From the NCBI GenBank assembly GCA_030152985.1, contig JASLIE010000036.1, positions 1-5,632 on the forward strand: a DNA stretch of 5,632 nt. The letters run 5' to 3'. Under the pieces are notes generated by a model. That model was not told where the DNA came from. It saw only the letters and a list, made by a program, of their open reading frames with translations, and ran no database searches. This document shows positions 1 through 5,632 of this stretch, piece by piece. A program made the translations under genes and the position numbers. Origin of the DNA: Bacillaceae bacterium (GTDB taxonomy: Bacteria > Bacillota > Bacilli > Bacillales > Amphibacillaceae). The stretch's first letter is position 1, and the number at the start of each line of letters is the position of its first letter.

Positions 1-1
1 A

Positions 2-52
2 GGCATCTTAGATAAAATAAGTGAGTTAACAGCTTTGAAAGGACGTGTATAA
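2..52 (+). CDS. C-terminal end of upstream hem operon gene, probably uroporphyrinogen-III synthase (HemD), partial
   Basis: An open frame enters from the left edge and reads GILDKISELTALKGRV, then stops at TAA (50-52), directly against the hemB ATG at 53. The hemB ribosome-binding site (AAAGGA, 38-43) lies inside these last codons, which is typical of a coupled operon. Sixteen residues are too few to identify a family from sequence. The HemD assignment is inferred from the conserved Bacillales order hemA-hemX-hemC-hemD-hemB-hemL, where HemD cyclises hydroxymethylbilane to uroporphyrinogen III. That a real gene ends here is fairly likely; its identity is contextual. Confidence 0.58.
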   Translation, partial: GILDKISELTALKGRV

Positions 53-1042
53 ATGGAAAAGTTAAAGTTTGATCGTCACCGTCGTCTTCGTTCATCAAAA
101 GCACTTAGAAATTTGGTGAGAGAAAATGAAGTGACAGTAAATGATTTATTGTATCCAATGTTTATTATTGAAGGAAAAAAGATCAAAAAAGAAGTTCCGT
201 CAATGCCTGGAGTGTATCAAATTTCACTGGATTTACTTGAATCCGAAGTTTTATATATTAAAAAACTAGGGATTCAAGGGGTTATGTTATTTGGTGTACC
301 TAATGAAAAAGATGAAATCGGAACAGCTGCTTATCTAAAAGATGGTATTGTTCAAGAAGCAACGCGTCTAATTAAGCGAACAGCACAAGAGCTACTTGTT
401 ATTGCAGATACATGCTTGTGTGAATACACATCTCATGGACACTGTGGTATTATTCATAATCAAGCTGTAGATAATGATCAAAGTTTAATCGCACTCCAAA
501 AGACAGCTGTCTCTCAAGCTGAAGCAGGTGCAGATATTATTGCACCATCAAATATGATGGATGGATTTGTCATTGCGATTCGAACAGCTTTAGATGAAGC
601 AGGCTATAAAGATATTCCAATTATGTCCTACGCAGTAAAATATGCCTCAGCATTTTACGGACCATTTAGAGATGCAGCAGACAGTACACCTGAGTTTGGT
701 GACAGAAAAAGCTATCAAATGGATCCGGCTAATCGACTTGAGGCTTATCGTGAGGCAGCATCTGATGTATCAGAGGGTGCTGATATGTTAATTGTTAAGC
801 CTGCTTTAAGTTACTTAGATATCGTACGGGATGTAAAGAACAACTTTAAATTACCGATTGTAGCTTATAATGTAAGTGGAGAGTATTCAATGGTAAAAGC
901 AGCAGCTCAAAATGGTTGGATTGATGAAAAGGCTATTGTTTTTGAGAAGCTGCTTAGTATGAAGCGAGCAGGAGCGGATTTAATATTAACTTATCACGCA
1001 CTTGATGTAGCTAAATGGTTAAAAGAAGAGGAGAGAGAGTAA
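53..1042 (+). CDS. hemB: Porphobilinogen synthase (delta-aminolevulinic acid dehydratase), HemB
   Basis: Cytoplasmic enzyme (EC 4.2.1.24) that condenses two 5-aminolevulinate molecules into porphobilinogen, the second committed step of tetrapyrrole synthesis. The 329-residue product has the usual family length and is a single TIM-barrel domain with the N-terminal arm used for oligomer contacts. The cysteine-rich metal site [14 protein letters not shown] is at 119-132, with C121, C123 and C131 as the expected zinc ligands, so this is the zinc-dependent type. The two active-site lysines are K196 in SYAVKYAS and the Schiff-base K249 in IVKPA. E230 in NRLEA matches the position of the allosteric magnesium ligand in the E. 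coli type (family knowledge). The ATG at 53 has AAAGGA nine bases upstream and abuts the preceding stop. It is followed without a gap by hemL, whose product supplies its substrate. No damage or missing catalytic residue is seen. Confidence 0.98.
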   Translation: MEKLKFDRHRRLRSSKALRNLVRENEVTVNDLLYPMFIIEGKKIKKEVPSMPGVYQISLDLLESEVLYIKKLGIQGVMLFGVPNEKDEIGTAAYLKDGIVQEATRLIKRTAQELLVIADTCLCEYTSHGHCGIIHNQAVDNDQSLIALQKTAVSQAEAGADIIAPSNMMDGFVIAIRTALDEAGYKDIPIMSYAVKYASAFYGPFRDAADSTPEFGDRKSYQMDPANRLEAYREAASDVSEGADMLIVKPALSYLDIVRDVKNNFKLPIVAYNVSGEYSMVKAAAQNGWIDEKAIVFEKLLSMKRAGADLILTYHALDVAKWLKEEERE

Positions 1043-2323
1043 ATGAAGTTTGATAAATCAATTAAAGCATATGATGAAGCGGTTAATTTAATGCCTGGTG
1101 GTGTAAATTCGCCAGTGAGAGCATTTAAATCTGTTGGCATGTCGCCAGTTTTTATGGAGTCAGGTAAAGGATCTAAAATAAAAGATATTGATGGAAATGA
1201 ATATATTGATTATGTTTTAAGTTGGGGACCGCTCATTTTAGGTCATGCACCTGATAATGTGATTAAAGGTATTCAAGAAACTGCACTTAAAGGAACAAGT
1301 TTTGGTGCCCCTTCTAAACTTGAAAATGAATTAGCTCAAATGGTTATTGATCGTGTTCCCTCACTTGAGATGGTTCGTATGGTGAATTCAGGTACAGAAG
1401 CGACGATGAGTGCTTTACGTGTGGCAAGGGGCTACACAGGACGAAATAAAATTTTAAAGTTCGAGGGTAATTATCATGGACACGGTGACTCACTTTTAAT
1501 TAAAGCAGGTTCAGGCGTTGCAACATTAGGCTTACCAGATAGCCCAGGTGTACCAGAATCAGTAGCTAGTCAAACGATTACAGTTCCTTATAATGATGCA
1601 GCAGGAGTTCAAGCAGCTTTTGATGCTTATGGCGATGATATTGCAGCTGTCATTGTTGAACCAGTTTCTGGTAATATGGGGGTTGTTCCGCCAGTCAATG
1701 ATTTTTTACAGAAAATAAGAAAGATTACACAGGAACATGGTGCTCTTCTTATTTTTGATGAAGTGATGACAGGTTTCCGTGTTGATTATCATTGTGCCCA
1801 AGGACACTTTGATGTAGATCCAGATCTTACTTGTTTAGGGAAGGTCATCGGTGGCGGCTTACCTGTTGGTGCTTATGGTGGTAAGCGTCAGATTATGGAA
1901 AGAGTGGCTCCTGCAGGCGATATTTATCAAGCAGGTACCCTATCAGGAAACCCACTTGCTATGATCTCAGGACTTGAGACACTTACTGCTTTAAAGAAGT
2001 CTGATTATGAGTATATGAATAAATTAGTCGATCGTTTAATTGATGGATATAAAGAAGCAGCAGAAAAACATCAAATTCCGCTTCAAGTTAATCGTGCGGG
2101 TTCAATGGTTGGATTTTTCTTTACAGACCAGCCTGTCATTAATTTTGAAACAGCACAGACATCAAATCTTGATCATTTTACAAAATATTATCAAGGCATG
2201 ATTAATGAAGGCGTCTTTTTACCTCCATCACAATTTGAAGGTTTATTTTTATCAACAGCACATACAGAAGAAGATATTGAAGCAACTATTCAAGCAGTCA
2301 ATAAAGTATTTTCAACACTTTAA
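1043..2323 (+). CDS. hemL: Glutamate-1-semialdehyde 2,1-aminomutase, HemL
   Basis: Cytoplasmic PLP enzyme (EC 5.4.3.8) that converts glutamate-1-semialdehyde, made by HemA from glutamyl-tRNA, into 5-aminolevulinate, the substrate of HemB. The 426-residue product is full length for this class-III aminotransferase-fold family. Visible signatures are [10 protein letters not shown] (19-28), NSGTEA for PLP phosphate binding (115-120), YHGHGD (144-149), the glycine- and proline-rich mobile active-site loop [16 protein letters not shown] (156-171), D239 in [10 protein letters not shown] (pyridine nitrogen contact), the PLP-binding lysine K267 in [17 protein letters not shown], and [11 protein letters not shown] (297-307). 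The start ATG touches the hemB stop; AGGAG at 1029-1033 lies inside the hemB end with nine bases of spacing, so translation is probably coupled. Some Bacillales carry a second paralogue (GsaB), but the position right after hemB argues for the operon copy HemL. A terminator follows at once, so this is the last gene of the operon. Confidence 0.97.
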   Translation: MKFDKSIKAYDEAVNLMPGGVNSPVRAFKSVGMSPVFMESGKGSKIKDIDGNEYIDYVLSWGPLILGHAPDNVIKGIQETALKGTSFGAPSKLENELAQMVIDRVPSLEMVRMVNSGTEATMSALRVARGYTGRNKILKFEGNYHGHGDSLLIKAGSGVATLGLPDSPGVPESVASQTITVPYNDAAGVQAAFDAYGDDIAAVIVEPVSGNMGVVPPVNDFLQKIRKITQEHGALLIFDEVMTGFRVDYHCAQGHFDVDPDLTCLGKVIGGGLPVGAYGGKRQIMERVAPAGDIYQAGTLSGNPLAMISGLETLTALKKSDYEYMNKLVDRLIDGYKEAAEKHQIPLQVNRAGSMVGFFFTDQPVINFETAQTSNLDHFTKYYQGMINEGVFLPPSQFEGLFLSTAHTEEDIEATIQAVNKVFSTL

Positions 2324-2326
2324 GTT

Positions 2327-2352
2327 AAACGCCCTTAAGCAGGGGCGTTTTT
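2327..2352 (+). terminator. Rho-independent terminator of the hem operon
   Basis: Three bases after the hemL stop, AAACGCCC (2327-2334) pairs perfectly with GGGCGTTT (2343-2350). The helix can extend by U2335-G2342 and U2336-A2341, leaving an AAGC loop. The descending arm runs into five T residues (2348-2352). The location and structure fit the end of the hemB-hemL transcript. The valS promoter begins only a few bases later, so the hairpin also separates the two units. Confidence 0.92.
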
Positions 2353-2355
2353 AAT

Positions 2356-2384
2356 TTGCTTTTTAAAGCGCTTATGTATATTAT
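2356..2384 (+). promoter_or_regulatory. Probable sigma-A promoter for the valS leader
   Basis: TTGCTT (2356-2361) and TATTAT (2379-2384) are separated by 17 bases; the -10 box differs from TATAAT at one position and the -35 box from TTGACA at two. Initiation would fall near 2391, just upstream of T-box Stem I, which is the expected place. TATATT (2377-2382) is an overlapping alternative -10 box with shorter spacing. No transcription data back this, so the exact hexamers are inferred. Confidence 0.65.
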
Positions 2385-2576
2385 AAAGGTAACTTCATAT
2401 GTGAACTACAGTGCAAGGGCTACGTAATTGAAGCGCATCTTAGAGAGAGGTCATTTGGTGAAAGCACCTCATGTGTGTCATTACTTGTCACCCTGAAGTA
2501 GTTTTACTGAAACTAAGTAAGTAAAACCGGTAGAGACCGTTATCTTCATTGAGTGTACAAATTATATTTGTAAATC

Positions 2577-2609
2577 AAGGTGGTAACACGGAATAATCTT
2601 TTCGTCCTT
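2577..2609 (+). promoter_or_regulatory. T-box antiterminator with tRNA acceptor-binding bulge
   Basis: AAGG (2577-2580) pairs with CCTT (2606-2609), and ACGGAA (2588-2593) pairs with TTTCGT (2600-2605, one G-U). This leaves the seven-base bulge TGGTAAC (2581-2587). The UGGU in the bulge is complementary to ACCA at the 3' end of an uncharged tRNA with discriminator A, as tRNA-Val has. Forming this structure takes up bases 2598-2607, which are needed for the terminator stem, so the two are mutually exclusive. This is the standard T-box mechanism. Confidence 0.9.
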
Positions 2610-2633
2610 ATATTAGGGATGAGAAGTTTTTTT
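2598..2633 (+). terminator. Conditional terminator of the valS T-box leader
   Basis: CTTTTCGTCC (2598-2607) pairs over ten positions with GGATGAGAAG (2617-2626), including two G-U pairs, with a possible two-pair extension (2608-2609 with 2615-2616) towards the loop. Seven T residues follow (2627-2633). It should form when charged tRNA-Val is abundant and stop transcription just before the valS ribosome-binding site. Confidence 0.93.
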
Positions 2634-2638
2634 ATTTT

Positions 2639-2645
2639 AAGGAGG
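2639..2645 (+). promoter_or_regulatory. valS ribosome-binding site, decides the start codon
   Basis: AAGGAGG is a near-perfect Shine-Dalgarno sequence. Two in-frame ATG codons follow: 2648, only two bases away, and 2654, eight bases away. Eight bases is the usual spacing in low-GC Firmicutes, so 2654 is the likely start. It lies directly after the T-run of the leader terminator. Confidence 0.88.
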
Positions 2646-2653
2646 AAATGAGT

Positions 2654-5290
2654 ATGGGAAAAAAAGAACTCGCAGCAAAGTATAATCCGAAAGAAGTAGA
2701 AGCAGGAAAATATGATTTTTGGTTAGAAGGAAAGTTTTTTGAAGCAAAAGAAGACAAGTCGAAAGAACCCTTTTCAATTGTTATTCCACCACCTAATGTA
2801 ACTGGACGCCTTCATTTAGGTCACGCATGGGATACAACAATGCAAGATACACTCTCGCGTATGAAACGCATGCAAGGTTATGATGTCTTGTGGCTGCCAG
2901 GGATGGACCATGCAGGAATTGCAACACAATCGGTTGTTGAGGCTAAATTAAGAGAAGAAGGTAAAACTCGTTACGATTTAGGTCGAGAAAAGTTTATTGA
3001 AACAGTTTGGGAATGGAAAGAAGAGTATGCAAATCAAATTAGAGAACAGTGGAAAAAACTAGGTCTTGGACTTGATTATTCACGTGAACGTTTTACAATG
3101 GATGAAACTTTATCAAAAGCTGTTCGGAAAGTTTTTGTTGAATTGTATGAGAAGGACTTAATTTATCGAGGTGAGTACATTATCAACTGGGACCCTCAGA
3201 CAAAAACCGCCTTGTCAGATATTGAAGTGATTCATAAAGAAGTTAATGGGCATTTCTATCACATGAGATACCCAGTAAAAGATAGCGATGAATCAATTGA
3301 AATTGCTACAACACGGCCTGAGACAATGCTAGGTGATACAGCAGTTGCTGTTCATCCTGATGATGAGCGCTACCAGCATTTAATCGGGAAAAAACTTGTT
3401 TTACCAATTGTAGGAAGGGAAATTGAGGTCATTGCTGATGACTATGTAGATATGGAATTTGGTTCAGGTGCAGTTAAAATTACACCAGCACATGATCCAA
3501 ATGACTTTGAAATCGGAAATCGTCATGATTTAGAACGTGTCTTAATCATGAATGAAGATGGAACAATGAATGAAAATGCTCTTAATTATGAAGGGCTTGA
3601 CCGCTTTGAATGTCGAAAGCAAATTGTTAAAGATCTTCAAGACCTGGGTGTTTTGTTTGAGATTGAAGATCATGTTCATCAAGTTGGTCATTCAGAAAGA
3701 AGCGGTGCTGTCGTTGAACCTTATTTATCAACCCAGTGGTTTGTGCGCATGGAGCCACTTGCTAAAAAAGCAGTTGACTTGCAAGCGAGTGAAGATAAAG
3801 TAAACTTTGTGCCTGAGCGTTTTGAACAAACTTATTTACATTGGATGGAAAATATTCATGACTGGGTTATTTCAAGACAGTTATGGTGGGGGCATCGTAT
3901 ACCTGCTTGGTATCATAATGAAACAAAGGAAGTTTATGTTGGTATGGAAGCACCTGAAGATATCGAAAATTGGCATCAGGAAGAAGATGTTCTAGATACA
4001 TGGTTTTCAAGTGCTCTATGGCCTTTTTCTACAATGGGCTGGCCTGATGAGGATGCAGAAGACTTTAAACGTTATTTTCCAACAGATGTACTTGTAACAG
4101 GTTATGATATTATCTTCTTTTGGGTCGCACGTATGATATTTCAATCACTTGAGTTTACTGAAGAAAAACCATTTGAAGATGTGTTAATTCATGGACTCAT
4201 TAGAGCATCAGATGGACAAAAAATGAGTAAATCATTAGGTAACGGTGTCGATCCAATGGATGTCATTGATAAATACGGTGCAGATGCCTTACGTTACTTT
4301 TTATTAACGGGTTCAACACCAGGTCAGGATTTAAGATTTTACTGGGAAAGAGTGGAATCAGTTTGGAATTTTGCAAATAAAATTTGGAACGCTTCACGCT
4401 TTGCCTTAATGAATATGGAAGACTTTACTTATGAAGACATCGATTTAACAAAAGAGCTTGCTTTACCAGACAAGTGGATTTTAACGCGTTTAAATGAAAC
4501 AATTGAAAATGTAACAGTCAATACGGATAAGTATGAATTTGGTGAAGCAGGACGCTATCTATATAACTTTATATGGGATGATTTTTGTGATTGGTATATT
4601 GAAATGGCAAAGATTCCTCTAAATGGTGAGGATGAAGAGAAAAAACAAACCACACGCTCTGTTCTCGCTTATGTACTCGATAATACTATGCGTATGCTTC
4701 ATCCTTACATGCCTTTTATTACCGAAGAAATTTGGCAACAGCTGCCACATGAAGGTGAGTCAATAACCGTTGCTAAATGGCCAGAAGTTAATACAAGTTA
4801 TCATAATGAGGCAGCCTCAAATGAAATGAAGCAGCTAGTAGATATTATTAAAGCGGTTAGGAATGTCAGACAGGAAGTAGAAGCGCCAATGTCACGCGAA
4901 ATCCCAATTATGATTCACCCACGCAATCAGGAAATTGAAACAGGTTTAAAGCGTAACCAGAGCTATTTAGAGCGTTTTTGTAATCCAAGTCAGCTCGATA
5001 TCTCTGTAGATATATCTATTCCAGAGGATGCAATGAGCCGTGTAGTGACTGGGGCTGAAGTATACTTACCACTTGAAGGTTTAATTGATTTCGAGAAAGA
5101 AATTTCTCGCTTAGAAAAAGAACTTAAAAAATGGGAAAGCGAAGTCAGACTTGTTGAAAAGAAACTTTCAAATGAAGGCTTTGTTAGTAAAGCACCTGAA
5201 AAAGTTGTTGAAGCTGAGAGAAAGAAACAAGTTGAATATCAAGAGAAATATGACACAGTTAAAACACGTCTAAAAGAACTTAAAAAATAA
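2654..5290 (+). CDS. valS: Valyl-tRNA synthetase, ValS
   Basis: Cytoplasmic class Ia aminoacyl-tRNA synthetase (EC 6.1.1.9) that charges tRNA-Val and hydrolyses mischarged Thr-tRNA-Val. From ATG 2654 the product has 878 residues, full length for the family. Signatures (this numbering): PPPNVTG (45-51) and the HIGH motif as HLGH (54-57); the inserted CP1 editing domain with [10 protein letters not shown] (219-228) and AHDPNDFE (279-286), which holds the conserved editing aspartate; [16 protein letters not shown] (404-419); [20 protein letters not shown] (445-464); [12 protein letters not shown] (483-494); and KMSKS (523-527). The helical anticodon-binding domain starts around 604 ([10 protein letters not shown]). 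The last 70 or so residues are charged and heptad-like, matching the C-terminal coiled-coil arm that grips the tRNA in ValS. Expression is under the upstream valine T-box. In many Bacillales folC follows valS; here a terminator and a converging gene follow instead. The alternative start at 2648 adds only Met-Ser. Confidence 0.98.
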   Translation: MGKKELAAKYNPKEVEAGKYDFWLEGKFFEAKEDKSKEPFSIVIPPPNVTGRLHLGHAWDTTMQDTLSRMKRMQGYDVLWLPGMDHAGIATQSVVEAKLREEGKTRYDLGREKFIETVWEWKEEYANQIREQWKKLGLGLDYSRERFTMDETLSKAVRKVFVELYEKDLIYRGEYIINWDPQTKTALSDIEVIHKEVNGHFYHMRYPVKDSDESIEIATTRPETMLGDTAVAVHPDDERYQHLIGKKLVLPIVGREIEVIADDYVDMEFGSGAVKITPAHDPNDFEIGNRHDLERVLIMNEDGTMNENALNYEGLDRFECRKQIVKDLQDLGVLFEIEDHVHQVGHSERSGAVVEPYLSTQWFVRMEPLAKKAVDLQASEDKVNFVPERFEQTYLHWMENIHDWVISRQLWWGHRIPAWYHNETKEVYVGMEAPEDIENWHQEEDVLDTWFSSALWPFSTMGWPDEDAEDFKRYFPTDVLVTGYDIIFFWVARMIFQSLEFTEEKPFEDVLIHGLIRASDGQKMSKSLGNGVDPMDVIDKYGADALRYFLLTGSTPGQDLRFYWERVESVWNFANKIWNASRFALMNMEDFTYEDIDLTKELALPDKWILTRLNETIENVTVNTDKYEFGEAGRYLYNFIWDDFCDWYIEMAKIPLNGEDEEKKQTTRSVLAYVLDNTMRMLHPYMPFITEEIWQQLPHEGESITVAKWPEVNTSYHNEAASNEMKQLVDIIKAVRNVRQEVEAPMSREIPIMIHPRNQEIETGLKRNQSYLERFCNPSQLDISVDISIPEDAMSRVVTGAEVYLPLEGLIDFEKEISRLEKELKKWESEVRLVEKKLSNEGFVSKAPEKVVEAERKKQVEYQEKYDTVKTRLKELKK

Positions 5291-5320
5291 AAAAATCCAA
5301 GCATTTGCTTGGATTTTTTT
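5289..5320. terminator. Bidirectional terminator shared by valS and the convergent CoA-transferase-family gene
   Basis: Bases 5289-5302 are perfectly complementary to 5307-5320 (14 pairs: seven A-T plus a core TCCAAGC/GCTTGGA) around an ATTT loop. On the plus strand the stem ends in seven T; the left arm begins with seven A, which read as seven T on the minus strand, so both transcripts see a hairpin plus U-tract. The left arm starts within the valS stop codon (5288-5290) and the right arm ends within the minus-strand gene's stop (5319-5321). Confidence 0.93.
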
Positions 5321-5632
5321 ATTTTAATAACATTGTGCCATTCTTTTCTAAATTAATATGCCATGAATGTGCTTTACTTAAGACGTGAGGTGTATGTCCA
5401 CCTTTTTCAAGCGCTTCATTATAATAGTCTAAGGCTTGTTCTTTAAAGTCAGGATGCATACAGTTATGAATAATTTCTAAAGCCATTTCGCGAGGGGAAA
5501 GTCCGCGTAAATCAGCATAGCCTTGCTCGGTAATAATGACATCGACTTCATGGTTGGTGTGATCAACGTGTGATACAAAAGGTACAATTGTAGAAATTTT
5601 CCCGTCCTTAGCAGTTGATTCCGTTACAAACA
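5319..5632 (-). CDS. Acetyl-CoA hydrolase / succinate:acetate CoA-transferase family protein, C-terminal part
   Basis: The minus strand is open from the right edge to a TAA at 5319-5321, giving 103 residues of the C-terminus; the rest lies outside the window. The segment contains the family block KISTIVPFVSHVDHTNHEVD, followed by VIITEQGYADLRGLSPREMA, then an HPDF motif and GGHTPHVL, and ends SWHINLEKNGTMLLK. This pattern is recognisable as the C-terminal domain of the Cat1/AarC/Ach1 group, cytoplasmic enzymes that move CoA between acetyl-CoA or succinyl-CoA and an acid (EC 2.8.3.18 and relatives) or are annotated as acetyl-CoA hydrolase (EC 3.1.2.1). The glutamate that forms the CoA thioester is expected upstream and cannot be checked here, so substrate cannot be assigned. 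The gene converges on valS, shares its terminator, and has no evident functional link to it. Confidence 0.9.
   Translation of the reverse strand, partial: FVTESTAKDGKISTIVPFVSHVDHTNHEVDVIITEQGYADLRGLSPREMALEIIHNCMHPDFKEQALDYYNEALEKGGHTPHVLSKAHSWHINLEKNGTMLLK

Larger units (their letters stand above)
2391..2633 (+). promoter_or_regulatory. T-box riboswitch, valine-specific (GUC specifier), controlling valS
   Basis: The untranslated leader senses the charging state of tRNA-Val and decides between termination and readthrough. Elements seen, in order: Stem I base AACTAC (2404-2409) with GTAGTT (2498-2503); K-turn-like strands AGTGCA (2410-2415) and GA (2495-2496); AGGG (2416-2419) with CCCT (2491-2494); the specifier loop with GTC (2487-2489) followed by A; upper helices GTAAT/ATTAC (2424-2428, 2480-2484) and GCGCAT/ATGTGT (2433-2438, 2471-2476); the AGAGA distal bulge (2442-2446); and distal hairpin GAGGT/ACCTC (2447-2451, 2466-2470) with a GGTG-containing loop. 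Then come Stem II (about 2503-2526, with GAA and AGTA loop strands), a Stem IIA/B-like element (2528-2539), Stem III TACAAAT/ATTTGTA (2556-2562, 2566-2572), and the antiterminator/terminator pair. GUC is a valine codon and valS follows, so specificity agrees with the target. Pairing was done by eye. Confidence 0.95.

Noticed and set aside
2501..2572. Inverted repeats GTTTTACT/AGTAAAAC-like and TACAAAT/ATTTGTA suggesting separate repeat elements or operators
   Set aside because: Their order and spacing match Stems II and III of the T-box leader, so they are parts of the riboswitch rather than independent elements.
2391..2640. Possible small leader peptide or sRNA gene in the hemL-valS gap
   Set aside because: No start codon with a ribosome-binding site and a convincing frame is present, and the T-box structure accounts for nearly all of the bases.
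3570..3803. 77-codon plus-strand open frame inside valS
   Set aside because: It lies wholly within the conserved valS reading frame in another phase, has no Shine-Dalgarno sequence of note, and its translation resembles no protein family I recognise.
3807..3995. 62-codon plus-strand open frame inside valS
   Set aside because: An out-of-frame shadow of the conserved catalytic region of ValS, with no independent start signals.
5319..5632. Possible pseudogene or truncated gene on the minus strand
   Set aside because: The frame stays open to the window edge with intact family motifs; it is cut by the window, not visibly broken.

Overview
This is a low-GC window whose gene content, strong AGGAGG-type ribosome-binding sites, tightly packed haem operon and T-box-controlled aminoacyl-tRNA synthetase point to a Firmicute of the Bacillales (Bacillaceae-like). 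The sequence does not allow a firm genus call. No mobile element, CRISPR array, tRNA or rRNA is visible.

Layout. Bases 1-52 hold the last codons of an upstream gene, probably hemD (uroporphyrinogen-III synthase). It is followed with no gap by hemB (porphobilinogen synthase, 53-1042), and that with no gap by hemL (glutamate-1-semialdehyde aminomutase, 1043-2323). This is the 3' end of the classical hem(AXC)DBL operon, which makes uroporphyrinogen III from glutamyl-tRNA by the C5 pathway. It closes with a rho-independent terminator at 2327-2352.

The 330 bases between hemL and valS contain no gene but are almost fully explained. They hold the hem terminator, a sigma-A-like promoter (2356-2384), and a complete T-box riboswitch (about 2391-2633) with Stem I, a GUC valine specifier, Stems II and III, the antiterminator with its UGGU bulge, and the competing terminator. 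The valS ribosome-binding site follows. Uncharged tRNA-Val should bind the leader and allow readthrough into valS (valyl-tRNA synthetase, 2654-5290).

valS ends in a symmetric hairpin (5289-5320) that can terminate transcription in both directions. On the other strand, converging on it, is the C-terminal 103 residues of an acetyl-CoA hydrolase / succinate:acetate CoA-transferase family protein, cut by the window edge.

The genes here are well-known housekeeping genes and I see no undescribed system. The points most worth a second look are the details of the T-box specifier, the shared terminator that overlaps both stop codons, and a gene order that differs from the Bacillus subtilis hem-valS region.
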